From positions 88,721 through 152,720 of the forward strand of contig JAJDOG010000084.1 in assembly GCA_022340285.1 (NCBI GenBank): a stretch of 64,000 nt of DNA, written 5' to 3'. Source of the DNA: Betaproteobacteria bacterium (lineage in GTDB: Bacteria; Pseudomonadota; Gammaproteobacteria; Burkholderiales; SG8-39). Each line of letters opens with the position of its first letter. Position 1 is the first letter of the stretch. The notes beneath the pieces were generated by a model. The model had not been told where the DNA came from and made no database searches. It worked only from the letters and a program-made list of their open reading frames with translations. Positions 9,178-19,971 of this stretch are shown one piece after another. The translations under genes were made by a program, and so were the position numbers.

Positions 9178-9639
9178 TCAGCTCAGGCGCAGCCGGTCGA
9201 TGAACGTCACGACCCGCGGCTCGGTACCGGACTGCACCAGCGCGAAATAGACCGCTTCGCCGGCGCCTAGCCGGCGTCCGTGGAATAGCAGCTCCATGAT
9301 GCCGGAGCCTAGCGCGCTGCCGGCATCGTGCAGATCGCGCAGAAACGACTGCATCGAATCCGGGAACTGTTCGAAGCGCCCCATGCACGCGTACACGCGC
9401 ATGTCCTGAACCGCGCCCGGATTCACGCCGAAACCCTTCACGAACTGCTTGTTGCGAATGAACGGGCGCTGGGTTCCCTCGATGGCCAGTCGCGGCCGCG
9501 GCAGGGACTCCTGGACACGAGCGCTCTCGGCCTCACCGGAATCATTTCGCCATAGCGCCTGCACCTGCTCGAAGTGATGCGAATCGAGCTTCCACACGAT
9601 GTAGACCATGACTCCCAGGATCAGCAGAATTTCCAGCAT
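9178..9639 (-). CDS. Hypothetical membrane-anchored protein
   Basis: 153 residues from ATG 9639, preceded by GGGAGGCGTCA as a good ribosome binding site. Residues 2-18 (LEILLILGVMVYIVWKL) form one membrane segment; the rest is soluble. It contains GFGVNPGAVQDMRVYACMGRFEQFPDSM, which I do not recognise. It converges tail to tail with cysB, 12 bases apart. Confidence 0.65.
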   Translation of the reverse strand: MLEILLILGVMVYIVWKLDSHHFEQVQALWRNDSGEAESARVQESLPRPRLAIEGTQRPFIRNKQFVKGFGVNPGAVQDMRVYACMGRFEQFPDSMQSFLRDLHDAGSALGSGIMELLFHGRRLGAGEAVYFALVQSGTEPRVVTFIDRLRLS

Positions 9640-9974
9640 TGACGCCTCCCGACTCCCTTTACACCGACGCGATCGGTGGGACACCGTCAGGCGATGCAAC
9701 AAGCACGCCACATCCTGGAGCCGGCCTGTGTGGATTCCTGCCGCCGTGACGCACTGCGCAGGCATGCGCCCGGGATGTGAAAATTTCCGCTAATGGAGCG
9801 CAGGGTAATGTCGCGATCCGGACGGGCGGACCGTGAAAGCGTTGACCAGGAGGACGGTCGGTGTCGAACATGTCAACAGAGGCCCCTGGCGGGTACGGCC
9901 CCAGGCCGCATCGATCGCCCCCTCCGGCACCCTGCTAGAGTTCGCACCTTGGCAGCACACCCAGGAGCATCCAG
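9640..9974. other. Divergent intergenic region, no gene seen
   Basis: A 335-base gap between the leftward membrane protein and the rightward oxidoreductase. No start-coded frame with a ribosome binding site looks real. TTGACC at 9841-9846 has no matching half-site. AGGAG at 9967-9971 is the ribosome binding site of the next gene. Confidence 0.5.
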
Positions 9975-11000
9975 ATGCCAGATCGGGCGAAAGTCAACCG
10001 ACAGGTGCTGCTGACGGCGCGGCCCGCCGGAATTCCCGACACCGAGCATTTCAGGATCGTGGAGAGTCCGGTCCCGGTGCCGGGTGACGGCCAGCTCCTG
10101 ATCCGGAATCTCTACCTGTCGGTGGAACCCGCGATGCGCGGCTGGGTGAGCGCGGTCGCCAATTACTCTGAGCCGGTCGCCATCGGCGCGGTGATGCGCT
10201 CGCTCGCCGCCGGCCGCGTGGAGGCGTCGAACCATCCCGAATTTCGTCCGGGCGAGCTCGTCACGGGGTGGTTCGGCTGGCAGGAGTATGCGGCGGTGCC
10301 CGCGAGTGCGGTGGAGCGTCGCGTGACGGAGACCGATTTGCCGCTTTCGGCAGCCTTGGGCGTTCTGGGTCTGAACGGAATCACCGCCTATTTCGGGCTG
10401 CTCGACGTCGGCGCGCTCAAGACGGGCGAGACGGTCGTCGTATCGACCGCCGCGGGCGCAGTCGGCTCCTGTGTCGGGCAAATCGCGAAGATCAAGGGAT
10501 GTCGAACCGTGGGCATCGCGGGCGGCCCGGAAAAGCTGCGCTTGTGCAGGGAGGCGTTCGGTTACGATGCCGCGATCGACTACAAGAACGATGACCTCGA
10601 CGCGGTGCTCGGCGTTGCCTGCCCCGACGGGGTGGACGTCTACTACGACAACACCGCGGGGCCGATCAGCGACGCGGTGCTCCGGCGATTGCGGGTCGGG
10701 GCGAGGGTGGTGATCTGCGGCACGGCGTCGATCGCGAGCTGGGATCCGATTCCACAGGGACCGCGCGTCGAGCGGCATTTGCTGGTGAAGCGCGCGCGCA
10801 TGCAAGGCTTCCTGATCTTCGACTACGCGGCGCGCTTCGACGAGGCGCGTGCGACGCTCGCGGAATGGGTGCGGAGCGGAGCGATCCGCTATCGCGAGGA
10901 TATTCTCGAAGGCATCGACAAGGCGCCCGGTGCGATCGCCGGCCTCTATCGGGGCGAGAATCTCGGCAAGCGGCTGATACGCATTGCGCCGGACGAGTAA
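9975..11000 (+). CDS. NADP-dependent MDR-superfamily oxidoreductase (CurA/prostaglandin-reductase-like)
   Basis: 341 residues. The zinc-free medium-chain reductase pattern is clear: NLYLSVEPAMRGWV, GELVTGWFGWQEYA, LGVLGLNGITAYFGLLDVG and the Rossmann loop VSTAAGAVGSCVGQIAKIKG. DVYYDNTAGPISDAVLRRL completes the match to the YncB/CurA group that reduces enone double bonds. No catalytic-zinc cysteines are present. ATG 9975 is preceded by AGGAG. The substrate is unknown. Confidence 0.88.
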   Translation: MPDRAKVNRQVLLTARPAGIPDTEHFRIVESPVPVPGDGQLLIRNLYLSVEPAMRGWVSAVANYSEPVAIGAVMRSLAAGRVEASNHPEFRPGELVTGWFGWQEYAAVPASAVERRVTETDLPLSAALGVLGLNGITAYFGLLDVGALKTGETVVVSTAAGAVGSCVGQIAKIKGCRTVGIAGGPEKLRLCREAFGYDAAIDYKNDDLDAVLGVACPDGVDVYYDNTAGPISDAVLRRLRVGARVVICGTASIASWDPIPQGPRVERHLLVKRARMQGFLIFDYAARFDEARATLAEWVRSGAIRYREDILEGIDKAPGAIAGLYRGENLGKRLIRIAPDE

Positions 11001-11013
11001 CGGAAAAGATTAA

Positions 11014-11406
11014 ATGGCGAGTGTCGTCGCGCACGTCGTATCCGTCGTCATGTTCGTGCTGGGCGTCTCGTACGTGGTCCAGGCGCGCGAATGGATTCGC
11101 GTGAGCCAGGAAGTGATCGCGTCCCCGCATCGATTCCTGATGCCTGCGCTCGTGATGCTGGCTGCGGGCGTGGCGATCGTCTCGGTCCATAACGACTGGG
11201 TGCCCGCATGGACCCTCGCCATTACGCTCTCGGGCTGGATCCTCGTCGTCAAGGGAACGGTGTTCCTCGTGCTTCCCCATATGGCGACGAAATTCGCCCA
11301 CTGGCCGGAAGGGCTGCTCGTGGCGTGGATCCGCGTGGCCGGTGTGGTCCTTGCGGTCGTCGGTGCGGTCCTGACCTATCAGGTGTGGATCACGCGCTTC
11401 GCTTGA
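11014..11406 (+). CDS. Small hypothetical membrane protein
   Basis: 130 residues with about four hydrophobic segments (roughly 5-22, 43-62, 67-90, 105-125), so an integral inner-membrane protein. It starts 13 bases after the oxidoreductase stop and may be cotranscribed. The ribosome binding site is weak (GGAAAAG). I do not recognise the family. Confidence 0.6.
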   Translation: MASVVAHVVSVVMFVLGVSYVVQAREWIRVSQEVIASPHRFLMPALVMLAAGVAIVSVHNDWVPAWTLAITLSGWILVVKGTVFLVLPHMATKFAHWPEGLLVAWIRVAGVVLAVVGAVLTYQVWITRFA

Positions 11407-11528
11407 TTCGAGGCCCTGCGAGGCTCGAGCACGAATTGCGAGTCAACGGCACCATCGGAATATCCCTAGCGTTGCAGCCGTTACCGTTGGCGGTTCCTTG
11501 AACCAGGACACAAAAGGAGGGTAGATCG

Positions 11529-11918
11529 ATGAGTATGGAGCTCAAGTATCTGACGTGGACGGCGTTGTTTACGGCCCTGATGTGGATCCCCTACATCCTC
11601 AACCTGATCATGGTCCGAGGGCTCGTGGACGCGGTCGGCTATCCGGAAAACCCGAAGCCCATGGCGGCGTGGGCGCAGCGCATGAAATGCGCGCACTACA
11701 ATGCCGTTGAGAATCTCGTGGTGTTCGCGGCGCTGGTGCTGATTGCCAATGCCGTCGGTGTCCGCGGCGAGGCGATCGCGACCGCGAGCGCGGTCTATTT
11801 CTGGGCACGGGTCGTGCACTTCCTGGTCTACACGTTCGGTATTCCGTGGGTGCGCACGCTCGCGTTTGCCGTGGGATTCGTGTGTCAGCTGGTCGTGGCC
11901 TGGCAGATCCTTGCCTGA
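11529..11918 (+). CDS. MAPEG-family membrane protein
   Basis: 129 residues with four predicted membrane helices. RMKCAHYNAVENLVVFAALVL is the MAPEG signature (a helix with E/N/H residues that bind glutathione in eukaryotic members), and AVYFWARVVHFLVYTFGIPWVRTLAF is the conserved second half. Bacterial members have uncertain physiological roles in glutathione or lipid chemistry. AAAGGAGG lies seven to eight bases upstream of the ATG. Confidence 0.85.
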   Translation: MSMELKYLTWTALFTALMWIPYILNLIMVRGLVDAVGYPENPKPMAAWAQRMKCAHYNAVENLVVFAALVLIANAVGVRGEAIATASAVYFWARVVHFLVYTFGIPWVRTLAFAVGFVCQLVVAWQILA

Positions 11919-12095
11919 AGGACTTTCCGGCCGAACGCCGCGAGCCGTCGATCCGCGCCAAGGTGTGACGCGGGTCCTCTGCGGGGTGATCTGCATACGC
12001 CTTGGGTCGCGCGGATCTTGCTAGACTGGCCGGCCACGTCCCTCCGGCCGCCCGTGCGCGGACAGCCGGCCCGGTCGGATCCCGAGAGGAGCCAC

Positions 12096-12686
12096 ATGGA
12101 AACCGAACCTTTGCAGACCATGGACGAAAAGGAGTTGCGGCAGGCGCTGCGTGTCGAGGTGTACCGGCGGCTGCTCTCGAGCTACTTCGTCTCGACGCTC
12201 GCGGTGGCGGGACTCGTCCTGCTACCCAGTGTTCTCGCTCACGCACGCAGAGGGTGGGAGCCGCCCATGGATCTGCCCATTCTGGTATTCGTCGCGCTCT
12301 TCGGCACGATGGGCGCTTTCTTCAGCGCGCTCATGCGTCTCTATCGACTCGAGGGCTTGTCCAGGGCGCTCACCAGCGAAGACCTGCGCCGGCTGCGGAG
12401 TCCTTACCTAGTCCTGTACTCCCTCATCCCGCCGATTGCGGGAGTGATCGGCGCGCTCGTGCTTTATCTGGCGGTCGCGGCGGGAATCGTGTCGGGCGCC
12501 GCCTTCCAGACCTTTGCATGTGTCGCACCGCGCGAGGCATGCGACGGCTTTGCGGGATTCCTGTCCTACGCACCGGCGACCGCGCAGGATTACGCCAAGT
12601 CGCTCGTCTGGGGATTCATCGCCGGTTTTGCCGAGCGATTCGTTCCGGACGCGCTGCGTCGCATGGCCCGACGCGACGACGACTGA
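12096..12686 (+). CDS. Hypothetical integral membrane protein
   Basis: 196 residues from ATG 12096, chosen for GAGAGGA upstream. Three to four hydrophobic segments are visible: STLAVAGLVLLPSVLA, LVFVALFGTMGAFFSALM and VLYSLIPPIAGVIGALVLYLAV. A loop between helices has two cysteines (FACVAPREAC) that could pair. I do not recognise it. It is a single gene between the MAPEG and thioesterase genes. Confidence 0.6.
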   Translation: METEPLQTMDEKELRQALRVEVYRRLLSSYFVSTLAVAGLVLLPSVLAHARRGWEPPMDLPILVFVALFGTMGAFFSALMRLYRLEGLSRALTSEDLRRLRSPYLVLYSLIPPIAGVIGALVLYLAVAAGIVSGAAFQTFACVAPREACDGFAGFLSYAPATAQDYAKSLVWGFIAGFAERFVPDALRRMARRDDD

Positions 12687-12698
12687 CTCTCCGAGCGT

Positions 12699-12728
12699 GG
12701 GACGCGCTGGCCTGCCGGCCCAGCGTCC
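12699..12728. terminator. Inverted repeat downstream of membrane-protein gene
   Basis: Arms GGGACGCGCTGG (12699-12710) and CCAGCGTCC (12720-12728) can pair over about ten bases with a short loop, 13 bases after the stop at 12686. No T-run follows, so it is either a weak terminator or simple mRNA 3-prime structure. Confidence 0.35.
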
Positions 12729-12890
12729 TACGATCCTTCCTGCTTGCCGCGCGGCGCGGCGCGGTGCTGCCCACCCGCGCTGAAGATTCGCACGACGACA
12801 TCGCGCTGTGCACGCGACAGCGCCAAGCTGGAGCGTTTGGCGTCGGCCTGCTAGAGTCCGCTAACGCAAGATGGATCGGGGGACGATCGC

Positions 12891-13322
12891 GTGGCGCGCC
12901 TGGAAATCCCGAAGAGCATCGAAGAATGGAACGCACGGGGCCGTGACTTTCTGCCCGGACATCTCGGGATGGAGATATTGAACGTCGATCCTGACGCGGT
13001 GCGCATTCGCATGCCGGTTACGACCACGCTCTGCGCGTGGAACGGGTTTCTGCACGCGGGCGCCGTCGTCTCACTCGCCGATACGGCGTGCGGGTATGGG
13101 ACGGTGCGCAATCTGCCGGACGACGCGGTGGGGTTCACGACCGTGGAACTGAAGTCCAATTTCATCGGCACGGCGCTCGAGGGCGACATCGTGTGCACGG
13201 CGCGGCCGGTGCACAGAGGCAGCGCGACGCAGGTCTGGGACGCCGAAGTCCTTGCAAGCGGCACAGGCGAGTCCATCGCCCACTTCCGGTGCACGCAGAT
13301 GATCCTAAGGGCGCGTGGATAA
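12891..13322 (+). CDS. PaaI-like hotdog-fold thioesterase
   Basis: 143 residues from GTG 12891 (GGGGG upstream). It shows the PaaI-type layout: GHLGMEILNVDPDAVRIRMPV, then NGFLHAGAVVSLADTACGYG, where HAG and the downstream Asp form the thioester-hydrolysis site, then TTVELKSNFIGTALEGDIVCTA. Likely substrates are acyl- or aryl-CoA thioesters; specificity cannot be read. Its stop overlaps the GTG of the next gene. Confidence 0.85.
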   Translation: MARLEIPKSIEEWNARGRDFLPGHLGMEILNVDPDAVRIRMPVTTTLCAWNGFLHAGAVVSLADTACGYGTVRNLPDDAVGFTTVELKSNFIGTALEGDIVCTARPVHRGSATQVWDAEVLASGTGESIAHFRCTQMILRARG

Positions 13323-13848
13323 GCGTGCTGAAGGCGTCGAAGCCGGCAAGCGGGCGCTGACCGAGATGAGTTCCGGACGCGACGGAAAGCGGATCACCGC
13401 GTTTCTTTTCGGTACCCAGTGGTGGATGCTGTGGCACGCCTTCATCACGCTGCTCCTCGTGCCATTCGTGGCGGTGGTGGTCTGGCTGATCGACTTCCAG
13501 CCGGGTGGCGGGCTGCAGGGCGGCGACGTGATGGCGGGTCTGCTGCTCTTCTTCGTGATGGGCGAGGCACCGGCAACGTTCGTCCACGCGATGCTCTTCG
13601 CCTGGACGCGTCCCGATCGCGAGCCTGGGCAGCTGCTCAAATTCGTGGCGATGTGGGCAGTTGCCTTCGCACTCTTTACCGCGGTGCTCTGGGCCATGGT
13701 GGAAATCGCCGCGCAGTCGGCGGTCGCGACTGCGGGGCGTGTTGCGGGGATACTGCTTGCGATCGTGCTGGTGGCGACGCTCCATTGCGCGGGACTCGTG
13801 ACCCTGCAACGGTTCAGGCGCTGGCGCGCCGCCGGCGGAGTCCTGTAG
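13315..13848 (+). CDS. Hypothetical membrane protein
   Basis: 177 residues from GTG 13315, overlapping the thioesterase stop by 8 bases; ATG 13366 (MSSGRDGKR) is an alternative start. Four hydrophobic helices are visible (WWMLWHAFITLLLVPFVAVVV, VMAGLLLFFVMG, FVAMWAVAFALFTAVLWA and AGILLAIVLVATLHCAGLV). No family recognised. Confidence 0.55.
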   Translation: MDKRAEGVEAGKRALTEMSSGRDGKRITAFLFGTQWWMLWHAFITLLLVPFVAVVVWLIDFQPGGGLQGGDVMAGLLLFFVMGEAPATFVHAMLFAWTRPDREPGQLLKFVAMWAVAFALFTAVLWAMVEIAAQSAVATAGRVAGILLAIVLVATLHCAGLVTLQRFRRWRAAGGVL

Positions 13849-13982
13849 GTCCACGCGGCGCACGGTGCGAGCGCAAGGCCGCGGAAACGCGGCTCGGCGT
13901 GAGTATTTTCGCGAACGACATCGGCCTGGCGTGGCGATCTGCGCGCGCCGACCTAAGATTGAGCTCCAACGAGGAGCCTGCC

Positions 13983-14489
13983 ATGCGCACCCACGCAGTC
14001 CCAGCAATCGTGTCGCTGCTTGCGCTGGCTGCAACGTCCGGCGCGGTGAGCGCGCAATCCAGGGCGCCGATCCAGCCCAAGCTCGGCAACTGGGAAGTGA
14101 CTCAGGAACTCACCCCCGAGCAGGTAGCGTCCATCGCGGACGTGCCGCCGCGAATCCTCGAGCGCATGGGGTTCGATCCCGTTGCCAAGACCGTGCGGAC
14201 CACGCTCTGCCTGAACAAGCAGACGATGAGTCGATGGGAGGAGCGCGACCGCGAGCTTCGCGAGTCGGGCAAGGCTCAGTGCGGCGATCCGGCCTACACC
14301 GCTGCCGGCGATGCGATGACGATGACGCTGGAGTGCACGGCGCCGGTCGCGCTTCGAATGCGCACGGAATACCGCTTCAACGGCGCGCGCGATGCCTACA
14401 CTTACGAGAACGAAGTGACCATCCACCCGGGAGCGCAGCCGGTGACGCAGAAAGTGCGCGGAAGCGCCCGGCGAATCGGGGACTGTTGA
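13983..14489 (+). CDS. DUF3617 exported protein
   Basis: 168 residues with a signal peptide (AVPAIVSLLALAATSGAVSAQS). The body PKLGNWEVTQELTPEQ, the CL-x-K-x8-9-ER cysteine region and the final half with CxxP-type spacing fit DUF3617, a family of small periplasmic proteins of unknown function common in betaproteobacteria. The start ATG 13983 follows CAACGAGGAGCCTGCC, a strong ribosome binding site. Confidence 0.75.
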   Translation: MRTHAVPAIVSLLALAATSGAVSAQSRAPIQPKLGNWEVTQELTPEQVASIADVPPRILERMGFDPVAKTVRTTLCLNKQTMSRWEERDRELRESGKAQCGDPAYTAAGDAMTMTLECTAPVALRMRTEYRFNGARDAYTYENEVTIHPGAQPVTQKVRGSARRIGDC

Positions 14490-14507
14490 GGGGCGCGCCT
14501 GCCCCGT

Positions 14508-15440
14508 TCACCCGCCTCGTCGGTCGAGGTTCCAATGCAGCAACGCGCCGAGCCCGCTATCGAGCCCAGCGGCCGGCACGAACCCGATACGTTCGCGGAG
14601 CCGTTCCGTAGCGGTGGCCGAGAACCGGATGTCGCCTTCCGCTGGGGGCTCGAAACGTCGGTCGGCCGTGCGGCCCGCGGCGCGTTCCAAGGAAGAAAGC
14701 ATGTCGAGCAGCGTGACGCTCGTTCCGGTCCCGACGTTGCAGACGCCCGTTTCCGACGCCGCGAGGGCCAGCACGTTCACCTGCGCGATGTCGCCGACAT
14801 AGACGAAATCGCGCGTCTGCTGGCCATCGCCGAAAATCCGCACGGGCGCGCCGGCCGCGAGCGCGCCATGCCACTTGCTGATCACGCCCGAGTAGGGCGA
14901 CTGCGGATCCTGCCGCGGCCCGTACACGTTGAAGAACCGCAGTCCGAGGGCGGATAGCCCATAGAGTCCCGCGTACAGCCGTCCATACTGCTCGTCGATC
15001 GACTTCTCCAGTCCATAGGGCGAGATCGGGGCGACCGGAGAATCTTCGGTGAGCGGGAGTTCGCGCGGCATGCCGTAAACGGCGGCGCTCGACGCGAACA
15101 CGACTCGCTGCACCCCCGCGGTGCGCGCGGCCTCGAGCACCGTGACGAATCCAAGCACGTTCTGGCGACAGGAATCGAGGGGATCGGCGATGGATGCCTG
15201 GACCGACACCTGCGCGGCCAGATGCAGCACGTGGCTCGTGCCCGCGATGGCCCGTCGAACCGCTTCCAGATCGCGTATGTCGCCCTCGACCACCCGCATG
15301 CGGTCCGACGCGCCGGGAAGGTTCGCGCGCTTGCCGTTGGAGAAGTTGTCGAGGACGGTGACATGCGCGCCGGCGGCGAGCAGCGCCTCGACGGAGTGCG
15401 ATCCGATAAACCCGGCGCCGCCGGTGATCAGCACGTTCAT
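14508..15440 (-). CDS. NAD-dependent epimerase/dehydratase, UDP-glucose 4-epimerase-like
   Basis: 310 residues from the ATG at 15440 (MNVLITGGAGFIGSH), an extended SDR. GGAGFIG binds NAD; SSAAVYG and YGLEKS give the catalytic Ser and YxxxK; FFNVYGPRQDP is typical of sugar-nucleotide epimerases. Likely role: nucleotide-sugar interconversion for envelope polysaccharide. Exact sugar unknown. It lies 28 bases after glpK on the same strand. Confidence 0.85.
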   Translation of the reverse strand: MNVLITGGAGFIGSHSVEALLAAGAHVTVLDNFSNGKRANLPGASDRMRVVEGDIRDLEAVRRAIAGTSHVLHLAAQVSVQASIADPLDSCRQNVLGFVTVLEAARTAGVQRVVFASSAAVYGMPRELPLTEDSPVAPISPYGLEKSIDEQYGRLYAGLYGLSALGLRFFNVYGPRQDPQSPYSGVISKWHGALAAGAPVRIFGDGQQTRDFVYVGDIAQVNVLALAASETGVCNVGTGTSVTLLDMLSSLERAAGRTADRRFEPPAEGDIRFSATATERLRERIGFVPAAGLDSGLGALLHWNLDRRGG

Positions 15441-15468
15441 GGCAAGGCTGCTCCGCGGGATGTAGCGA

Positions 15469-16956
15469 TCAAGGCTGCTCCCACCCTCGCGCGCGCTCCA
15501 CTGCGCGGCGCCAGTGCGCGATGCGCGCGCCGGATTCATCCCGCGCCATGGTCGGCACGAAGCGCCGCTCGGCGCGCCACTGCGCCGCGATCTCGCGCCG
15601 ATCGCGCCAGACGCCGGTGGCGATCCCGGCGAGATACGCGGCGCCGAGCGCGGTGGTCTCCAGCACCCGTGGACGCACCACCGGCACGCCGAGTAGATCG
15701 GCCTGGAATTGCATGAGCAGGTCGTTCGCCGCCGCGCCGCCGTCGACGCGGAGCTCGCTCAGCTGCGTCCCCGCATCCTGCTGCATGGCGCCGAGCACTT
15801 CCGCCGACTGAAACGCGATCGACTCGAGCGCCGCGCGTGCGATGTGCGCCTCGGTACTGCCACGCGTGAGTCCGACGATCGTGCCGCGCGCGTGCGGATC
15901 CCAGTGCGGCGCGCCCAGGCCGACGAAGGCGGGCACGAAGAAAACGCCGCCGGCGTCCGGCACGCGCCCGGCGAGTTCCTCGATGTCCACCGACGCCTTG
16001 ATCATCCTCAGCCCGTCGCGCAGCCACTGCACGACGGCGCCAGCTACGAAGACGCTTCCTTCCAGCGCGTATTCCGGCGCGTCGACCTCCGCCGCGCGGG
16101 TGGTGACGAGGCCGTGCTGCGACACGATGCGCTCGCCACCGCAGTGAAGAAGCATGAAGCAGCCGGTGCCGTAAGTGTTCTTGGCCATGCCGGGCGCATG
16201 GCATCCCTGGCCGAAAAGTGCCGCCTGCTGGTCCCCAGCGACTCCGGCGATGCGCACCCGCGCGCCGAGCAGATCGGCGTCCGACTGGCCGAAGTCGCCC
16301 GAGGACGGCCTCACCTCGGGCAGTATTGCGCGCGGCACGCCCAGGAGGTCGAGCAGCTCCGCGTCCCATTCGCCGCGCACGATGTCGTACAGCATCGTTC
16401 GCGAGGCATTGGATACGTCGGTGACGTGCAGCGCGCCGCCCGTCAGCTTCCACATCAACCAGGTGTCGATGGTGCCGAATGCGAGCTTGCCTGCCTCGGC
16501 GCGCGTGCGCGCGCCCGCGACGTGCTCGAGCAGCCACGCGATCTTGGTTGCGGAGAAGTACGGATCGATGACGAGGCCCGTGCGGGATCGCACGAGGGCT
16601 TCGTGACCCGCTTGCCGGAGGCGCTCGCAGTGCTCTGCCGTGCGCCGATCCTGCCAGACGATCGCGTTGTGGATCGGCTTGCCGGTGGCGCGATCCCAGA
16701 TCAACGCGGTCTCGCGCTGGTTGGTGATGCCGATCGCAGCGAGATCCGCCGCCTTCACGTTCGCGTGCTCGAGGGCCCCGCGCGCGCACTCCATCTGCGT
16801 GCGCCAGATCTCCTCCGGGTCGTGCTCGACCCAGCCCGGCCGGGGATACAGCTGGGGAAACTCGGACTGCGTCACGCCGAGCGAGCGCGCATGCTCGTCG
16901 AACACGATCGCGCGCGAGCTCGTCGTGCCTTGATCGAGCGCGAGCACAAAGCTCAT
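15469..16956 (-). CDS. glpK: Glycerol kinase
   Basis: 495 residues, normal GlpK length; ATP-dependent phosphorylation of glycerol. [16 protein letters not shown] (phosphate 1), [42 protein letters not shown], the [10 protein letters not shown] substrate loop and [22 protein letters not shown] are all present. No glpF or glpD is adjacent, so it may be isolated from the rest of the glycerol regulon. Confidence 0.96.
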   Translation of the reverse strand: MSFVLALDQGTTSSRAIVFDEHARSLGVTQSEFPQLYPRPGWVEHDPEEIWRTQMECARGALEHANVKAADLAAIGITNQRETALIWDRATGKPIHNAIVWQDRRTAEHCERLRQAGHEALVRSRTGLVIDPYFSATKIAWLLEHVAGARTRAEAGKLAFGTIDTWLMWKLTGGALHVTDVSNASRTMLYDIVRGEWDAELLDLLGVPRAILPEVRPSSGDFGQSDADLLGARVRIAGVAGDQQAALFGQGCHAPGMAKNTYGTGCFMLLHCGGERIVSQHGLVTTRAAEVDAPEYALEGSVFVAGAVVQWLRDGLRMIKASVDIEELAGRVPDAGGVFFVPAFVGLGAPHWDPHARGTIVGLTRGSTEAHIARAALESIAFQSAEVLGAMQQDAGTQLSELRVDGGAAANDLLMQFQADLLGVPVVRPRVLETTALGAAYLAGIATGVWRDRREIAAQWRAERRFVPTMARDESGARIAHWRRAVERARGWEQP

Positions 16957-17070
16957 AGCCGTTTTTCCCGCTGCATGGCTCGCAACGATACTAGCATCGC
17001 CGGACTTGCCGGTTGGGCGACGGCACCACTATGTTAAAATTTGCCGCTCTGCACAATCGGCAAGCGAATC

Positions 17071-17637
17071 ATGCCTCTGCCCGCTCCCGTCGCCTCCCGC
17101 GCACTCACCCACCGCCGCCGCATCCAGTTCGAGGGCTACGCCCGGGCGGACGGTCTGTACGACATCGAAGCGCATCTCTACGACGTCAAGCCGATGGATT
17201 ACGCGCTCTCGACCGGAACCCGGCCGGCGGGAACGCCGATCCACGACATGTGGATTCGCCTGACCCTCGACGCCGAGTACCGCATCGTGGATGCCGTGGC
17301 GCGCACCGAGGCGATGCCCTATCCGGGTGTCTGCGAGCGCATCACGCCCGACTACCGCAAGCTTGTCGGCTTGAATCTGCTGCGAGGGTTCCGCAAGGCG
17401 GTGCATGACCTCTTCGCGCACGTGAAGGGCTGCACGCACCTGAACGAGATGCTGCTCCAGTTTCCTTCGGCGGCGATCCAGGCGCGCGCGGCGGAGCAGC
17501 CCGACAATGCGGACGGTCCCGGCGGCACGCAGCCCTTTCAGCTCGACCAGTGCCACGCGCTGGATACGCACGGTGAAATCGCGGAGCGTCACTACCCGAA
17601 GTGGTTCCGGGGCAAGCGCACCGAATCGGTGGGATGA
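17071..17637 (+). CDS. DUF2889 protein
   Basis: 188 residues from ATG 17071. The sequence RRRIQFEGYARADGLYDIEAHLYDVKP, IHDMWIRLTLD and CTHLNEMLLQFPSAAIQA matches the DUF2889 pattern. The family has no established biochemical function; members are often found near genes for aromatic or short-chain acid metabolism, by recollection. It is divergent from glpK. Confidence 0.75.
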   Translation: MPLPAPVASRALTHRRRIQFEGYARADGLYDIEAHLYDVKPMDYALSTGTRPAGTPIHDMWIRLTLDAEYRIVDAVARTEAMPYPGVCERITPDYRKLVGLNLLRGFRKAVHDLFAHVKGCTHLNEMLLQFPSAAIQARAAEQPDNADGPGGTQPFQLDQCHALDTHGEIAERHYPKWFRGKRTESVG

Positions 17638-17650
17638 GGAACTCGCGGCG

Positions 17651-17664
17651 TTGAGCCGGATCAA
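17651..17664. promoter_or_regulatory. Fnr/Crp-type palindrome upstream of sucC
   Basis: TTGAGCCGGATCAA matches TTGAN-N4-NTCAA, 71 bases before the sucC start. The centre is 30.5 bases from a poor -10-like GAGACT (17688-17693), the same spacing as at the formate dehydrogenase, fhs, tctC and oxc sites. Confidence 0.5.
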
Positions 17665-17734
17665 TGCCCCGCATCGGGCATCAGCGTGAGACTCTGCACG
17701 CGCAGAGGGAAGGAACGAGAGGAGGACGGTTTCA

Positions 17735-18903
<1,169 letters not shown>

Positions 18904-18907
<4 letters not shown>

Positions 18908-19785
18908 GCATCCTGATCGACAAGGACACCCGCGTCGTCACGCAGGGCATCACCGGCAAGACCGGCCAGTTCCACACGCGCATGTGCCGTGAATACGCGA
19001 ACGGACGCAACTGCTTCGTGGCCGGCGTTCATCCGAAGAAGGCCGGTGAGGATTTCGAGGGCATCCCGATCTTCGCGACGGTGAAGGACGCCAAGGCGAA
19101 GACGGGCGCCACCGTATCGGTGATCTACGTGCCGCCCGCCGGGGCGGCCGGCGCGATCTGGGAAGCGGTGGAGGCCGACCTCGACCTCGTGATCTGCATC
19201 ACCGAAGGCATCCCGGTGCGCGACATGATCGAGGTGCGCGATCGGATGCGCAAGCAGAAGCGTCGTACCGTGCTCGTGGGTCCGAACTGTCCGGGTGTGA
19301 TCACGCCGGACGAGATCAAGATCGGCATCATGCCAGGGCACATCCACAAGAAGGGGCGCATCGGCGTGGTATCGCGGTCTGGAACGCTCACCTACGAGGC
19401 CGTCGGGCAGCTCACCGAGATCGGGCTCGGGCAGTCATCCGCGGTTGGCATCGGCGGCGATCCGGTGAACGGCATGAAGCACATCGACGTGCTCAAGCTC
19501 TTCAACGACGATCCCGAAACCGATGCGGTGGTCATGATCGGCGAGATCGGCGGCTCGGACGAGGAGACCGCGGCGCTGTGGGCGAAGGACAATATGAAGA
19601 AGCCGGTCGTGGGATTCATCGCCGGTGTCACCGCGCCGCCCGGCAAGCGCATGGGCCACGCGGGTGCCATCATTTCCGGCGGCCAGGGCACTGCGCAGGA
19701 GAAGCTCGCCGTGATGGAATCCTGTGGGATCAAGGTGACCAAGAATCCGGCCGAAATGGGCAAGCTCCTCAAGTCGGTCCTGTAA
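18904..19785 (+). CDS. sucD: Succinyl-CoA synthetase, alpha subunit
   Basis: 293 residues, ATG 18904 overlapping the sucC stop (ATGA). The CoA-binding Rossmann region [20 protein letters not shown], the [19 protein letters not shown] segment and [17 protein letters not shown] carrying the phosphohistidine are intact. It forms the alpha2beta2 enzyme with SucC. Confidence 0.96.
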
Positions 19786-19857
19786 CAGGGCGTTGAAAAA
19801 TGCCCGCCGCTTCGGCTTCGAGTGACCAATTCAGCGCGCAAGGCAGACCCCGGTGTC

Positions 19858-19928
19858 ACGAACAAGGGGGAAAGCCCCCTTGTATATCCCCCGGAACGAA
19901 CAAGGGGCACGCCCCTTGTATATCCCCC
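19858..19928 (+). repeat. Two tandem palindromic intergenic repeats (family P)
   Basis: Two units of about 35 bases. Unit A has arms CAAGGGGG (19863-19870) and CCCCCTTG (19875-19882) followed by TATATCCCCC. Unit B (19893-19928) has CAAGGGGC/GCCCCTTG followed by TATATCCCCC. The same element recurs at 45408-45438, 45553-45583 (reverse orientation) and 47659-47740. It may act as a terminator for sucCD. Confidence 0.75.
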
Positions 19929-19971
19929 CGCGCACGTGGGCAAAACTTCAAGACGCAACGCTAGAGGCGAG

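Noticed and set aside
9841..9846. TTGACC upstream of the MDR oxidoreductase as a regulon member
   Set aside because: No GTCAA half-site at N4 spacing; probably chance or a -35 element.
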